From the NCBI RefSeq assembly GCF_002261335.1, contig NZ_NEVL01000001.1, forward strand, positions 868,001 to 932,000: DNA of 64,000 bases. The letters run 5' to 3'. Below the pieces are notes generated by a model. The model did no database searches. It saw only the letters and a program-made list of their open reading frames with translations, and had not been told where the DNA came from. Position 1 is the first letter of the stretch. Every line of letters starts with the position of its first letter. This DNA comes from Bordetella genomosp. 1. GTDB lineage: Bacteria; Pseudomonadota; Gammaproteobacteria; Burkholderiales; Burkholderiaceae_B. The translations under genes and the position numbers were made by a program. Below are positions 52,844 through 62,981 of the stretch, piece after piece.

Positions 52844-53884
52844 TCAGAACGTGTAGCCGACCTTCACGTCGCGGTCGTCGAGTTTGTCGAGCAGGCGCAA
52901 CAGCGGCTTGAACGCGCCGTAGCGCTGCGCCACCTGGCGCACGTAGCCGTTCACGCGCGGCATGTGGGCCAGGTAATGGGCCTTGCCGTCGCGGTGATTG
53001 AGACGGGCGAACACGCCCAGGATGCGCAGGTTGCGCTGCAGGCCCATCCACTCGTAGGCGCGGTGGAACTCGGCGAAGTCGGCGTCGACGGGCAGGCCCG
53101 CCTTGCGTGCCATTTCCCAGTAGCGGATGGCCCAGTCGAGCTGCTGCGGCTCTTCCCAGGTGGTGCGCGCGTCGGTGACCAGCGAGGCCAGGTCGTAGGT
53201 GATCGGGCCGGCCAGGGCATCCTGGAAGTCGATCACGCCGGGGTTCGGGCCGTAGGCCGGCTGGTCGCAGACCATCAGGTTGGGCGAGTGGTAGTCGCGG
53301 TGCACCAGCACGGTGGGCTGGCTGCCGTTGCTCTCGGACAGCAGCACGAAGATCTGCTGCAGCGCGGCCGTGGTGGCCGTGTCCAGCGTGGTTTCGTGGT
53401 GCACGCCCACGTACCATTGCGGGAACAGGGCGAGCTCGTCGAGCAGGCGCGGGGCGTCGTAGGCGGCCAGGCCGGTGGTGGCGGCCTGCTGCATCCGGAC
53501 CAGGGCGGCCAGGGCATCGTGGTAGAGCGACTGGAGCTGGCGCTCGTCCAGGCCGGCCTGGATGCGCTGGTAATAGGTGTCGCGGCCGAGGTCGGTGAGC
53601 AGCAGGAAGCCCTGCGCGGCGTCCTGGGCCAGCGCCCGCGGCACGTTCAGGCCGGCGTCCTGCAGCAGCCCGCCCACGTGCAGGAACGGCCGCACGTCTT
53701 CGTTGGGCGGGGGCGCGTCCATCACGATCAGGGTGCCGGCGGCCGCCTGGAGGCGGAAATAGCGCCGGAAACTGGCGTCGGCCGAGGCCGGTTCGAGGGT
53801 GTCCAGGCGCAGGCCGAGGTCGGCCGGCAGGCTTTGCAGCCAGGTGCGCGCGAGGGCCAGGCGGGTATCTTGGGGGGTATTCAA
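52844..53884 (-). CDS. amgK: N-acetylmuramate/N-acetylglucosamine anomeric kinase AmgK
   Basis: An aminoglycoside-phosphotransferase-fold kinase with the catalytic loop VLVHRDYHSPNLMV and metal-binding GVIDFQDALAGP. It phosphorylates the anomeric OH of recovered MurNAc or GlcNAc and hands it to MurU. The start is uncertain: TTG at 53884 gives 346 residues, close to the family length; the ATG at 53977 adds 31 residues without homology and overlaps the TATAAT box at 53962. Divergent from lptD. Confidence 0.9.
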   Translation of the reverse strand: MNTPQDTRLALARTWLQSLPADLGLRLDTLEPASADASFRRYFRLQAAAGTLIVMDAPPPNEDVRPFLHVGGLLQDAGLNVPRALAQDAAQGFLLLTDLGRDTYYQRIQAGLDERQLQSLYHDALAALVRMQQAATTGLAAYDAPRLLDELALFPQWYVGVHHETTLDTATTAALQQIFVLLSESNGSQPTVLVHRDYHSPNLMVCDQPAYGPNPGVIDFQDALAGPITYDLASLVTDARTTWEEPQQLDWAIRYWEMARKAGLPVDADFAEFHRAYEWMGLQRNLRILGVFARLNHRDGKAHYLAHMPRVNGYVRQVAQRYGAFKPLLRLLDKLDDRDVKVGYTF

Positions 53885-53961
53885 GGAGCCGTCTCTAGAG
53901 GGAGCAGGGGGCAAATTCGGGGCACGCGAAATCCCGTAGGCCGGGGGTCGCGCGGCTTCTC

Positions 53962-53967
53962 TATAAT
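53962..53967 (+). promoter_or_regulatory. TATAAT -10 box for lptD
   Basis: A consensus TATAAT ~77 bp before the lptD start in otherwise GC-rich DNA; the -35 region (around 53940) is poor. The same bases read TTATAG-like on the minus strand and might also serve amgK. Confidence 0.5.
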
Positions 53968-54043
53968 ACCGGGTCATTCCAGCCCCGGTGGCCGCCTTGT
54001 GGCGGGCGGGTGTTCACTGTCGCAAGGTTTTCTACTCGTGCAT

Positions 54044-56419
54044 ATGGTCAGGTGGTTGATCCTCTCTGCTCTCGGCGTCGCCGGCGTCGTTCACGCCCAG
54101 GGCAGCCAGGATAGCGCCACGCAGGCGACGCCTGCCGCGCCCAAGCTCACCACCGCGTCGCGCCTGGAATCGGGCCTGCGCATGGACACGCGGCTGCGCA
54201 TGCGCAACATCCCCGAAGACGACATCTCGGCCTTCACCGAAGCCGATGACATCCAGGGCGACCCGACCTCCGAACTGACCATGACCGGCAACGCCCAGGT
54301 GCGGCGCCACGATGGCGTCATCAAGGGCGACCGGATCCATTACGAGCACGCCACCGGCGACGTCGACATCCAGGGCAACGCGCGCCTGATGCGCGACGGC
54401 ACCCTGATCACGGGCCCGTCGGCCCGGATGAACATCAATACCTACAGCGGCGAGATCGAGCAGCCCAACTTCTGGGTCGGCTCCACCGGCGCCACCGCCC
54501 GGGCCGAGCACGCCGACCTGTTCAGCAAGTCGCAGATGCGGCTCACGACCGTCACCTACAGCGGCTGCCCCTGCGACAAGCCGTCCTGGTACATCAAGGC
54601 CGACACGGTCGACCTCGATTTCGACGAAAACGAAGGCGTGGCGCGCAATGGCGTGCTGTACTTCAAGGACGTGCCGATCCTGGCGTCGCCCTACCTGACC
54701 TTCCCGGTCCGCAAGGAACGCAAGTCCGGCTTCCTGATGCCGACCTACGGCACCTCGAGCAAGAGCGGCCTGGACATCGCGGTGCCGTACTACTTCAACC
54801 TGGCGCCCAACTACGACCTGACCCTGATCCCGCGCCTGCTGGGCAAGCGCGGCATGCAGCTGGGCGGCGAGGGCCGCTACCTCGGTTCGTCGTACAACGG
54901 CTTTCTGCAGGGCACCTATCTGTCGAACGACCGCAATGCCGGCATCGACCGCTGGATGTACCGTACCTATCACCGCCAGTTGCTGGGCAACGGCTTCTAT
55001 GCCGACTGGGACATCGCCGGCGTCTCCGACGACAACTACTTCCGCGACATGTCGAACATCGGCCTGAACCAGGCCTCGACCACCTACCTGACCCGTCGCG
55101 GCCGGGTAGGCTGGTCGTCCGACTACTGGCAAGCCTACGCGCAGGTCCTGAAGTACCGCACGCTGCAGGATCCGGATGCCCCGCTGGCGCCGCCCTACGA
55201 CATGGAGCCCGAGATGGTGCTCAATGGCGCGCGCTACAACTGGCTCGGCGGCTTCGACACCGAATGGAACACGCAGGCCGTGCGCTTCCGCCGCGCGCTG
55301 TTCCAGGGCAGCCGCCTCGGCCCCGACGGCGACCGCCTCACGTCGTATCCCACGATCGCGTTCCCGATCGTGCGGCCGGGCTGGTACGTCACGCCCAAGG
55401 CGGGCGTGCACTACACGCAGTACCAGACCGACTGGTACCGCGAAGACTGGAACAGCATCGGCAGCCTTGACCAATACCGTCGCAGCGCCTCGCGCACGGT
55501 GCCGATCTTCTCCGTCGATGCCGGCATGACCTTCGAACGCGACACCACGCTGTTCGGCAAGTCCTCGACCCAGACGCTCGAACCGCGCCTGTACTACCTG
55601 CGCGTGCCGTACCGCAAGCAGGACGCGCTGCCCGTCTACGACACCTCGCTGGCCGACTTCAGCTACGAGCAGGCCTTCCAGGAAAACATCTACACCGGCG
55701 CCGACCGCATCTCCAACGCCAACCAGCTGACGATGGCGCTGAACACGCGCTGGCTCGACGCCAACACCGGCTTCGAGCGGCTCTCGCTGGGCGTGGCGCA
55801 GCGCCTGTATTTCGAAGACCAGCGCGTGACGCTGCCCGGCGAAACGCCGCGCGAGAACGTCCGGTCCGATTTTCTGGTGGGCGCCAGCGCGGCGCTGACC
55901 GATACGCTGAGCACCGACCTGGCGGCGCAATACGATCCCTACGACAATCGCTGGTCGCGCGGCCTGGTGAGCGCGCGCTGGTCGCCCCAGCGCCTGACCA
56001 CGCTGGCGCTGGCCTATCGCTACCAGCGCGATCCGCTGCCCGACCAGATCTATTCGCCGCGCGGCCAGAACCAGGTCAGCCTGGGCGTGCAGTGGCCGTT
56101 CACGAATCGCTGGTACGGCGTGGGCCGGGTCGACTACTCGATGCGCCGCGACGAATCGCAGGGCGAATCGCCCCGCATCACGCAGGCGATCGCGGGTCTC
56201 GAATACAAGGGCGACTGCTGCTGGACCGGCCGCGTGGTCTATCAGCGTTATGCTGTGGCGGCCAACGATACCAACACCGCCATCTTTTTCCAGCTCGAGC
56301 TGACCGGGCTGGGATCGTTGGGCACCGACCCGATCAAGCTGCTCGACCGCAGCATCCCGGGTTATCAATCGGTAACCCCGCCCACCCCGGCGGGTACGAC
56401 ATTTGAAGGGTATGAATGA
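54044..56419 (+). CDS. lptD: LPS-assembly protein LptD
   Basis: 791 residues from ATG 54044. Signal peptide 1-18 (VVHA-QGSQ), periplasmic OstA/LptA-like jellyroll (~70-210, MTGNAQVRRHDGVIKGDRIH), then the 26-strand barrel. The conserved cysteines for disulfide pairing are present: CPC (YSGCPCDKPSWY) and CC near the C-terminus (KGDCCWTGRVVYQRY). It inserts LPS into the outer leaflet with LptE. The reading frame is open back to 52616, but that is antisense to amgK-murU and not part of the gene. Confidence 0.96.
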   Translation: MVRWLILSALGVAGVVHAQGSQDSATQATPAAPKLTTASRLESGLRMDTRLRMRNIPEDDISAFTEADDIQGDPTSELTMTGNAQVRRHDGVIKGDRIHYEHATGDVDIQGNARLMRDGTLITGPSARMNINTYSGEIEQPNFWVGSTGATARAEHADLFSKSQMRLTTVTYSGCPCDKPSWYIKADTVDLDFDENEGVARNGVLYFKDVPILASPYLTFPVRKERKSGFLMPTYGTSSKSGLDIAVPYYFNLAPNYDLTLIPRLLGKRGMQLGGEGRYLGSSYNGFLQGTYLSNDRNAGIDRWMYRTYHRQLLGNGFYADWDIAGVSDDNYFRDMSNIGLNQASTTYLTRRGRVGWSSDYWQAYAQVLKYRTLQDPDAPLAPPYDMEPEMVLNGARYNWLGGFDTEWNTQAVRFRRALFQGSRLGPDGDRLTSYPTIAFPIVRPGWYVTPKAGVHYTQYQTDWYREDWNSIGSLDQYRRSASRTVPIFSVDAGMTFERDTTLFGKSSTQTLEPRLYYLRVPYRKQDALPVYDTSLADFSYEQAFQENIYTGADRISNANQLTMALNTRWLDANTGFERLSLGVAQRLYFEDQRVTLPGETPRENVRSDFLVGASAALTDTLSTDLAAQYDPYDNRWSRGLVSARWSPQRLTTLALAYRYQRDPLPDQIYSPRGQNQVSLGVQWPFTNRWYGVGRVDYSMRRDESQGESPRITQAIAGLEYKGDCCWTGRVVYQRYAVAANDTNTAIFFQLELTGLGSLGTDPIKLLDRSIPGYQSVTPPTPAGTTFEGYE

Positions 56420-57972
56420 TGCGTAGGTTGCATACGTCGGGCCGTTTCTGCGGCAGCCTCCTGGCCCTCGCGCTCAGCGCGGCTCTGCCCGGCATGTCCG
56501 CGGCGCAGCCCGCGCGCCCGGCCAAGCCTGCCCCCGCGAACACGGCCCCCGCGCCGGCGCCCTCCGAACAGTTCGTCGACGGCATCGCCGCCGTGGTCAA
56601 CAAAGACGTGATCACGATGCGCGAGGTGCGCGAAGCGGCCCGCGAAGCGAGCGCCGACCTGCAGAAGCGCGGCATCCAGGTGCCCGACAACAACACGCTG
56701 CAGCGCCAGGTGCTGCAGCGCCTGATCTACGAGCGTCTCGAGCGCAACGAAGCCGATCGCCTCGGCATCCGCGTCGACAACGCCCAGGTCGACCAGGCCA
56801 TCACCATGGTGGCCTCGCGCAACAAGATCACGCCCGCGCAGCTGCGCGCCGAGGTCGAGAAGAGCGGCATCACCTGGGAGCAGTACCGCAAGTCGCTGCA
56901 GGACGAGATCCGCATGGACCGCCTGCGCCAGCGCACCATCGACTCGGGCATCGTGATCTCCGACGCCGAGGTCGACGCCTTCCTGCGCGACCAGGAGCGC
57001 AACCCGGCTTCGATGATGAACGCGCCGCAGCAGGCGCAGCAGCCCCAGCCGCAGCAGCAACAGCAGCCCGCGCCGCAGGCCGGCGGTCCGGAGCAGGTCG
57101 CGCTGGCCCAGATCCTGGTGCGCGTGCCCGAAGGCGCCACCACGGCCGAAGCGGCCGCGCTGCGCAAGAAGGCCGAAGACATCCTCGCGCGCCTCAAGCG
57201 CGGCGACGACTTCGCCAGCGTCGCTGCCGCCGCCTCCGACGGCCCCGAGGCGCTGCAGGGCGGCGTCATGGGCGCGCGTCCGCTGGACGGATGGCCCGAC
57301 CTGTTCGTGCAGGCCATCAAGTCCGTGCCCGCCGGCCAGGTGTCGGCGCTGGTGCAGAGCGGCAACGGCTTCCACATCCTGAAGGTGCTGCAACGCGTGG
57401 GCGGCAACGCCCCGGCCCAGCAGCGTCCGCAACAGCCGGCGCAGCAACCGCAGCCGCAACAGCCGCAGCAGCCCACGCTGGCCAAGCAGGGCCCGGTGCA
57501 GGTCACGCAGACCCACGCCCGCCACATCCTGATCAAGACCTCGTCGGTGATGTCCGACGACCAGGCGCGCCAGCGTCTCGAGCAGATCCGCCAGCGCCTG
57601 GTCAACGGCGCGGTCAAGTTCGAAGACATGGCGCGCCAGTACTCGCAGGACGCCACCGCGCCGCAGGGCGGCGACCTCGGCTGGGTCAACCCGGGCGAGA
57701 TGGTGCCGGCCTTCGAGGCGGGCATGAACGCGCTCAAGGATGGCGAGATCAGCCAGCCCATCATGTCGCCGTTCGGCTGGCACCTGATCCAGGTGGTCGA
57801 GCGCCGCCAGCACGACGTGGCCGACGAGATGCAACGCATGCGCGCACGCCAGATCCTCTACGAGCGCCGCGCAGGTCCGGCATTCGAAGACTGGGTCGAG
57901 CAGCTGCGCAGCCAGGCGTACATCGACAACCGGCTCGAGAAGCGCGACCGCATCGAACAGAACAACCGCTAG
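56416..57972 (+). CDS. surA: Periplasmic chaperone/peptidyl-prolyl isomerase SurA
   Basis: 518 residues, ~90 longer than E. coli SurA. Signal peptide (~1-30), N-terminal chaperone domain (~52-200), two parvulin domains (~225-335 and ~370-475), C-terminal helix. Each parvulin domain is preceded by a Gln/Pro-rich linker (~196-222 and ~334-355), which accounts for the extra length. It escorts outer-membrane proteins, notably LptD, to Bam. Start overlaps the lptD stop (ATGA), so they are coupled. Confidence 0.95.
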   Translation: MMRRLHTSGRFCGSLLALALSAALPGMSAAQPARPAKPAPANTAPAPAPSEQFVDGIAAVVNKDVITMREVREAAREASADLQKRGIQVPDNNTLQRQVLQRLIYERLERNEADRLGIRVDNAQVDQAITMVASRNKITPAQLRAEVEKSGITWEQYRKSLQDEIRMDRLRQRTIDSGIVISDAEVDAFLRDQERNPASMMNAPQQAQQPQPQQQQQPAPQAGGPEQVALAQILVRVPEGATTAEAAALRKKAEDILARLKRGDDFASVAAAASDGPEALQGGVMGARPLDGWPDLFVQAIKSVPAGQVSALVQSGNGFHILKVLQRVGGNAPAQQRPQQPAQQPQPQQPQQPTLAKQGPVQVTQTHARHILIKTSSVMSDDQARQRLEQIRQRLVNGAVKFEDMARQYSQDATAPQGGDLGWVNPGEMVPAFEAGMNALKDGEISQPIMSPFGWHLIQVVERRQHDVADEMQRMRARQILYERRAGPAFEDWVEQLRSQAYIDNRLEKRDRIEQNNR

Positions 57973-57986
57973 TCCGAGAGCCTTTC

Positions 57987-58775
57987 ATGTCCCAGCACCA
58001 GGCGCGCAAGCGCTTTGGTCAGCATTTCCTGACCGACGAGAGCGTGACCGATTCGATCGTGCGGGCCGTCGCGCCCGCACGCGACGATCACGTCGTGGAG
58101 ATCGGTCCGGGCCTGTCGGCGCTCACCGCGCCGCTCCTGGACCGGCTCGACCGTCTCACCGTCGTCGAAATCGACCGCGATCTGGCGGCGCGCCTGCGCA
58201 AGAAGTATCCGGCCGAGCGCCTGACCGTGGTCGAGGCCGATGCCCTGACCGTCGATTTCGCGCAGTTCGGCGCCGGCCTGCGCGTGGTCGGCAATCTGCC
58301 CTACAACATCTCCAGCCCGCTGCTGTTCCACCTGATGGCCGCGGCCGACCAGGTGCGCGACCAGCACTTCATGCTCCAGCGCGAAGTGATCGACCGCATG
58401 GTGGCCGAGCCCTCGGGCGCCGACTACGGCCGCCTGTCGGTGATGCTGCAGTCGCGCTATCGCATGGAGAAGCTGTTCGACGTGCCGCCCGAGGCCTTCG
58501 ACCCGCCGCCGCGCGTGGTCTCGGCCGTGGTGCGCATGGTGCCGCTCGGCGCCGACCGGCCGCGTCCGGTCAGCGATGCCGCGTTCGAAACCGTGGTGGC
58601 GCGCGCCTTCTCGCAACGGCGCAAGATGCTGCGGCGCGTGCTGGCCGACTGGGCCGATCAGGTGCCCTGGGAGGCCATCGACGTGGCGCCCACCGCGCGT
58701 GCGGAAGAGGTCGGCGTGCGCCAGTTCATCGCCCTGGCCGATGCGCTGGTGGCGGCCAAGGTGCTGTCCGCCTGA
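57987..58775 (+). CDS. rsmA: 16S rRNA (adenine1518/1519-N6)-dimethyltransferase
   Basis: 262 residues from ATG 57987. [11 protein letters not shown] start, SAM loop [14 protein letters not shown] and catalytic NLPYNIS. Dimethylates two adjacent adenines in helix 45 of 16S rRNA; loss gives kasugamycin resistance. It is 14 bp after surA. In E. coli pdxA lies between these genes; here it is absent. Confidence 0.96.
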   Translation: MSQHQARKRFGQHFLTDESVTDSIVRAVAPARDDHVVEIGPGLSALTAPLLDRLDRLTVVEIDRDLAARLRKKYPAERLTVVEADALTVDFAQFGAGLRVVGNLPYNISSPLLFHLMAAADQVRDQHFMLQREVIDRMVAEPSGADYGRLSVMLQSRYRMEKLFDVPPEAFDPPPRVVSAVVRMVPLGADRPRPVSDAAFETVVARAFSQRRKMLRRVLADWADQVPWEAIDVAPTARAEEVGVRQFIALADALVAAKVLSA

Positions 58776-58796
58776 GCCCGCGCGCACCAAAGATCA

Positions 58797-58822
58797 AAGC
58801 GCCCCGCGGGGCGCTTTTTTCA
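58797..58822. terminator. Terminator after rsmA
   Basis: AAGCGCCCC-GC-GGGGCGCTT followed by T run; the last strong stop of the lptD-surA-rsmA operon. Confidence 0.92.
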
Positions 58823-58840
58823 TGGCCGCGCCGCTCGGGC

Positions 58841-59983
58841 TCAGAGCCGGCGTCTGCCCGCGGCCAGCCACAGCTGCGTCACGTCGCGCGCGCGGTCGGC
58901 CAGGTAGCTGTCGGCATGATCGAGCGCGTCGGCCAGCGTGACCGGGCCGGGGCACAGGCTGAACGCGGCCGTGATGCCGTGCGCGTGCAGCTCCTGGTAG
59001 CCCGCGCCCAGCGAGCCGGCGAGGGCGATCACCGGTACGCCGCGCGCCTGCGCGATGCGCGCCACGCCCGCGGGCGTCTTGCCGCGCAGGGTCTGCGCGT
59101 CCATCCGGCCCTCGCCCGTGAACACCAGCGCCGCGCCTTCGATCGCTGCGTCGAGGCGGCCGAGTTCGGCCACCAGCTCGACGCCGGGACGAAAGCGCGC
59201 CGCGAGAAAGGCGTGGGCCGCGAAACCCAGGCCGCCCGCCGCGCCCGCGCCGGGATGTTCGCGCGCGTCGTGGCCGAGCTTGTGTCGCGCCACGTCGGCG
59301 AAGCGCGCCAGCGCGGCGTCGAGCTGCTCGACCTGCGCCGGGCTGGCGCCCTTTTGCGGCCCGAACACGTGTGCGGCGCCCTGCGGCCCGCACAGCGGAT
59401 TGTCGACGTCGCACGCGACCTCGAACGTGACCTCGGCCAGGCGCGGATCGAGCCCGCTCAGGTCGATCTCGGCCAGGTGCGCGAGCGCGGCGCCGCCGCG
59501 CGGGAGCGCCTGTCCTTGCGCATCGAGGAAGCGCGCGCCCAGCGCGCGCAGCATGCCGCTGCCGCCATCGGTGGTGGCCGAGCCGCCCAGGCCGAGGATG
59601 AGGCGGCGCGCGCCCGCGTCGAGCGCGGCGCGCAGCACCTCGCCCACGCCGTGGGTATCCGCGGCGAGCGCGTCGCGGCGGGCTTCGGGGATCTGGTCGA
59701 GGCCCGCGGCCGCGGCCATCTCGATGATGGCCGCGCCGTCGGTGAGCGCGCCCCAGTGGGCGGTGATGGGCTCGCCCAGCGCGTTGTGCGCGGGGCTGTG
59801 GCGCAGCTCGCCGCCGGCGGCCGCGAGCACGGCGGACACCGTGCCTTCGCCGCCGTCCGCCATCGGGATGCACACCGTCTGCGCCGCCGGCCAGGCTTCC
59901 TGCACGCCGCGCGCAATGGCGCGGGCCGCGGCTTCGGCGGAGAGACTTTCCTTGAAGGAGTCGGGAGCAATGACGATTTTCAC
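58841..59983 (-). CDS. Glycerate kinase (GlxK/GarK family)
   Basis: 380 residues from GTG 59983 (VKIVIAPDSFKESLSA), the conserved family start; an in-frame ATG at 60022 would add 13 residues. Motifs ADGGEGT, GLGGSATTDGG and ALVFTGEGRMDAQTLRGK (catalytic region) are intact. It phosphorylates D-glycerate from glyoxylate or glucarate breakdown and feeds glycolysis. Divergent from pyruvate kinase, which uses the same lower-glycolytic intermediates. Confidence 0.94.
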   Translation of the reverse strand: MKIVIAPDSFKESLSAEAAARAIARGVQEAWPAAQTVCIPMADGGEGTVSAVLAAAGGELRHSPAHNALGEPITAHWGALTDGAAIIEMAAAAGLDQIPEARRDALAADTHGVGEVLRAALDAGARRLILGLGGSATTDGGSGMLRALGARFLDAQGQALPRGGAALAHLAEIDLSGLDPRLAEVTFEVACDVDNPLCGPQGAAHVFGPQKGASPAQVEQLDAALARFADVARHKLGHDAREHPGAGAAGGLGFAAHAFLAARFRPGVELVAELGRLDAAIEGAALVFTGEGRMDAQTLRGKTPAGVARIAQARGVPVIALAGSLGAGYQELHAHGITAAFSLCPGPVTLADALDHADSYLADRARDVTQLWLAAGRRRL

Positions 59984-60098
59984 GTGGCAGGGTCCTGCGT
60001 AGCGGTTGCGATCAACATCCAACGATAGGCGATGATACCCGCGCCGCGCGGTCCCGGCGTACCATAGGCGTTCGACTCAACCCTGTCAGAGAGTTTCC

Positions 60099-61541
60099 AT
60101 GCCTGTATTGCGCCGCACCAAAATCGTCGCCACGCTTGGCCCCGCAACGTCGACGCCCGAGAAGCTCGCGGCGCTGATCCGCGCGGGCATGGACGTGGCC
60201 CGGTTGAACTTCTCGCACGGCACCGCCGACGACCACCGCGAACGTGCGCGGCTGGTGCGTGAGCTGGCTGCGGAGCAGGGGCGGTTCGTGGCGCTGATGG
60301 GCGACCTGCAGGGGCCGAAGATCCGCGTCGCGCGCTTCACCGACAAGCAGGTCATGCTGCACCTGGGCCAGCCCTTCATCCTGTCGCGCGTGCATCCCAA
60401 GGATGCCGGCACCGATCGCATCGTGGGCATCGACTACCCCGAGCTGGTGCAGGATTGCCGCGCCGGCGACGAGCTGCTGCTCGACGACGGCCGCGTGGTG
60501 CTGCAGGTGGATCGGGTCGAGGGCGACGAGGTCCACACCACCGTCACGGTGCCGGGCCCGCTGTCCAACAACAAGGGCATCAACCGGCGCGGCGGCGGCC
60601 TGTCCGCGCCCAGCCTCACCGACAAGGACCGCGCCGACATCAAGGTGGCGGCCGAGCTCGAACTCGATTACGTGGCGGTGTCGTTCCCGCGCTATGGCCA
60701 GGACATCGAAGAGGCCCGCGCGCTGCTCGAGGCGGCCGGCAGCAAGGCCTGGATCGTCGCCAAGATCGAGCGTGCCGAGGCCGTGGCCGACGACGAGGCG
60801 CTCGATGCGCTGATCCGCGCCAGCGACGGCGTGATGGTGGCGCGCGGCGACCTCGGCGTGGAAGTGGGCGACGCCGAGCTGGTGGGCATCCAGAAGCGCA
60901 TCATCCAGCACGCCCGCACGCTCAACAAGATCGTGATCACGGCCACCCAGATGATGGAGTCGATGATCTCCAGCCCCATGCCCACGCGCGCCGAAGTGTC
61001 CGACGTGGCCAACGCCGTGCTCGACTACACCGACGCGGTGATGCTGTCGGCCGAGAGCGCCTCGGGCCAGTACCCGGTCGAGGCGGTGCAGGCGATGGCG
61101 CGCATCTGCCTGGGCGCCGAGAAGCACCCCACCACCACGCATTCGCACCACCGCCTCGGCGAAACCTTCTCGCGCTGCGACGAGACCATCGCGCTGGCCG
61201 CGATGTACGCGGCCAATCACTTCCCCGGTGTGAAGGCCATCATCGCGCTCACCGAGAGCGGCCACACGCCGCTCATCATGTCGCGCATCCGCTCGGGCGT
61301 GCCGATCTATTGCTACAGCCCGCATCCGCTCACGCAGCATCGCGTGTCGATGTTCCGCGGCGTCTACACCATCCCGTTCGCACCGGCCGACCACGACCCG
61401 TCCGAGCTGAGCGACGCGGCCATCGAAGAGCTGCGCCGGCGCGGCCGCGTCGAGGCCGGCGACTGGGTCATCCTCACCAAGGGCGACTTCTACCGCGACA
61501 GCGGCGGCACCAACGGCATGAAGATCCTCAAGGTTGAGTGA
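60099..61541 (+). CDS. pyk: Pyruvate kinase
   Basis: 480 residues. RTKIVATLGPATS start, NFSHG, and the active-site block with KIERAEAV, MVARGDLGVEV and ATQMMESM are complete; C-terminal allosteric domain ends at ~480. Makes pyruvate and ATP from PEP. The 115-bp gap to glycerate kinase holds the divergent promoters. Confidence 0.96.
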   Translation: MPVLRRTKIVATLGPATSTPEKLAALIRAGMDVARLNFSHGTADDHRERARLVRELAAEQGRFVALMGDLQGPKIRVARFTDKQVMLHLGQPFILSRVHPKDAGTDRIVGIDYPELVQDCRAGDELLLDDGRVVLQVDRVEGDEVHTTVTVPGPLSNNKGINRRGGGLSAPSLTDKDRADIKVAAELELDYVAVSFPRYGQDIEEARALLEAAGSKAWIVAKIERAEAVADDEALDALIRASDGVMVARGDLGVEVGDAELVGIQKRIIQHARTLNKIVITATQMMESMISSPMPTRAEVSDVANAVLDYTDAVMLSAESASGQYPVEAVQAMARICLGAEKHPTTTHSHHRLGETFSRCDETIALAAMYAANHFPGVKAIIALTESGHTPLIMSRIRSGVPIYCYSPHPLTQHRVSMFRGVYTIPFAPADHDPSELSDAAIEELRRRGRVEAGDWVILTKGDFYRDSGGTNGMKILKVE

Positions 61542-61570
61542 GCGCGGCGCGCGCCGCGCAGGCTTTGCAC

Positions 61571-61594
61571 ACGGCGCCGCGGGCGCCGTTTTTC
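61571..61594. terminator. Terminator after pyk
   Basis: ACGGCGCC-GCG-GGCGCCGT hairpin followed by five T. Confidence 0.88.
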
Positions 61595-61616
61595 ATGCCC
61601 CGGGCGGATGCCGCGT

Positions 61617-62846
61617 TCAGCCAAAGAACCAGTAGCACACGCCGATCGAGGCCAGCACGCCGGCCAGGTCGGCCAGCAGCGCGCAGCCCACGGCGTGGCG
61701 GGCGCGCACGATGCCGACCGCGCCGAAATACACGGCCAGCACGTAGAACGTGGTCTCGGTGCTGCCCTGCATCACCGCGGCCAGCAGCGCCGGGAAGCTG
61801 TCCACGCCGAAGTGGGTCATGGTCTCGAGCATCATGGCGCGCGCGGCGCTGCCCGAGAAGGGCTTGACCAGCGCGGTCGGGAGCGCGTCGACGAAGCGCG
61901 TGTCCCAGCCCGCGCCGCTGGCGAGCCAGCGGATGCCGTCGAGGGCGTAGTCGAGCGCGCCCGAGGCGCGCAGGATGCCGACCGCGCACAGCATCGCCAC
62001 CAGATAGGGCAGCAGGCTGCGCGCGATGTCGAAGCCTTCCTTGGCGCCCTCGATGAAGGTCTCGTAGACCGGCACCTTGCGCCACGCGCCCACCAGCAGG
62101 AAGGCCAGCAGCACGCCGAACAGCGTGAGGTTGCCCAGCAGCGACGACAGCGCCGCGATGGCGGCGGCCGACATGCTGGCGAGCAGCGCCATGAAGCCGC
62201 CCAGCGCCAGCGTGAAGCCGCCGAGCCAGGCCAGCACCACCGGATCCCAGAGCCGCAGGCGCTGGCACCACGCCACCGTGAGCAGGCCCACCAGCGTGCC
62301 GATGCTGGTGGCCAGCAGGATGGGCAGGAACACCAGCGTGGGATCGGGCGCGCCCTGCTGGGCGCGGAACATGAACAGCGTGACCGGCAGCAGCGTGAGC
62401 GAGGAGGCGTTGAGCACCAGGAACAGGATCTGGGCGTTGCTGGCGGTGTCGGGCGTGGGGTTGAGCGATTGCAGCTCGCGCATGGCGCGCAGCCCGATGG
62501 GCGTGGCGGCGTTGTCCAGGCCCAGGCCATTGGCCGCGAAGTTCAGCGTGATGAGCCCGATGGCGGGATGGTTGCGCGGCACGCCCGGCATGAGGCGCGC
62601 GAACAGCGGGCCCAGCAGGCGCGCCAGCGATTCGACCAGGCCGGCCTTCTCGGCGATGCGCAGAAAGCCCAGCCACAGCGTGAGCGTGCCGAACAGCAGC
62701 ACCATCACCTCGACCGACACGCGCGCCATGTCGAACAGACTCGCCACCATCAGGCGGAACACCTCGGCCTCGCCCAGGTTGAGCCAGCGGAAGACGCCCG
62801 ACAGCGCGGCGATGATGAAGAAAGCCAGCCAGAGCTTGTTCAGCAT
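61617..62846 (-). CDS. SpmA/SpmB-type nucleoside-recognition membrane protein
   Basis: 409 residues with ~10 hydrophobic segments. It contains two Gate (nucleoside recognition) domains: LNFAANGLGLDNAATPIGL in the first (SpmA-like) and GSTETTFYVLAVYFGAVGI in the second (SpmB-like), so it is the fused form of the two Bacillus spore-maturation proteins common in Gram-negatives. Transport substrate unknown. ATG 62846 is chosen since the membrane region begins there; no strong ribosome binding site is seen. Confidence 0.88.
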   Translation of the reverse strand: MLNKLWLAFFIIAALSGVFRWLNLGEAEVFRLMVASLFDMARVSVEVMVLLFGTLTLWLGFLRIAEKAGLVESLARLLGPLFARLMPGVPRNHPAIGLITLNFAANGLGLDNAATPIGLRAMRELQSLNPTPDTASNAQILFLVLNASSLTLLPVTLFMFRAQQGAPDPTLVFLPILLATSIGTLVGLLTVAWCQRLRLWDPVVLAWLGGFTLALGGFMALLASMSAAAIAALSSLLGNLTLFGVLLAFLLVGAWRKVPVYETFIEGAKEGFDIARSLLPYLVAMLCAVGILRASGALDYALDGIRWLASGAGWDTRFVDALPTALVKPFSGSAARAMMLETMTHFGVDSFPALLAAVMQGSTETTFYVLAVYFGAVGIVRARHAVGCALLADLAGVLASIGVCYWFFG

Positions 62847-62981
62847 GAATATCGAAAGAGGGAGCGGGAGACGGCGCCGCCCATTGTCGCAGACTCGGCG
62901 CGGCACGCGACGCGCGGATTTGACGGGCGCGGCAATTCTGGTAAGTTGCCCCTATCTGTCACGATCTGATACGAGGGCGGT

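Noticed and set aside
52616-54043. N-terminal extension of the lptD frame by ~476 codons
   Set aside because: It is antisense to amgK and murU; LptD homology and a signal peptide begin at 54044.
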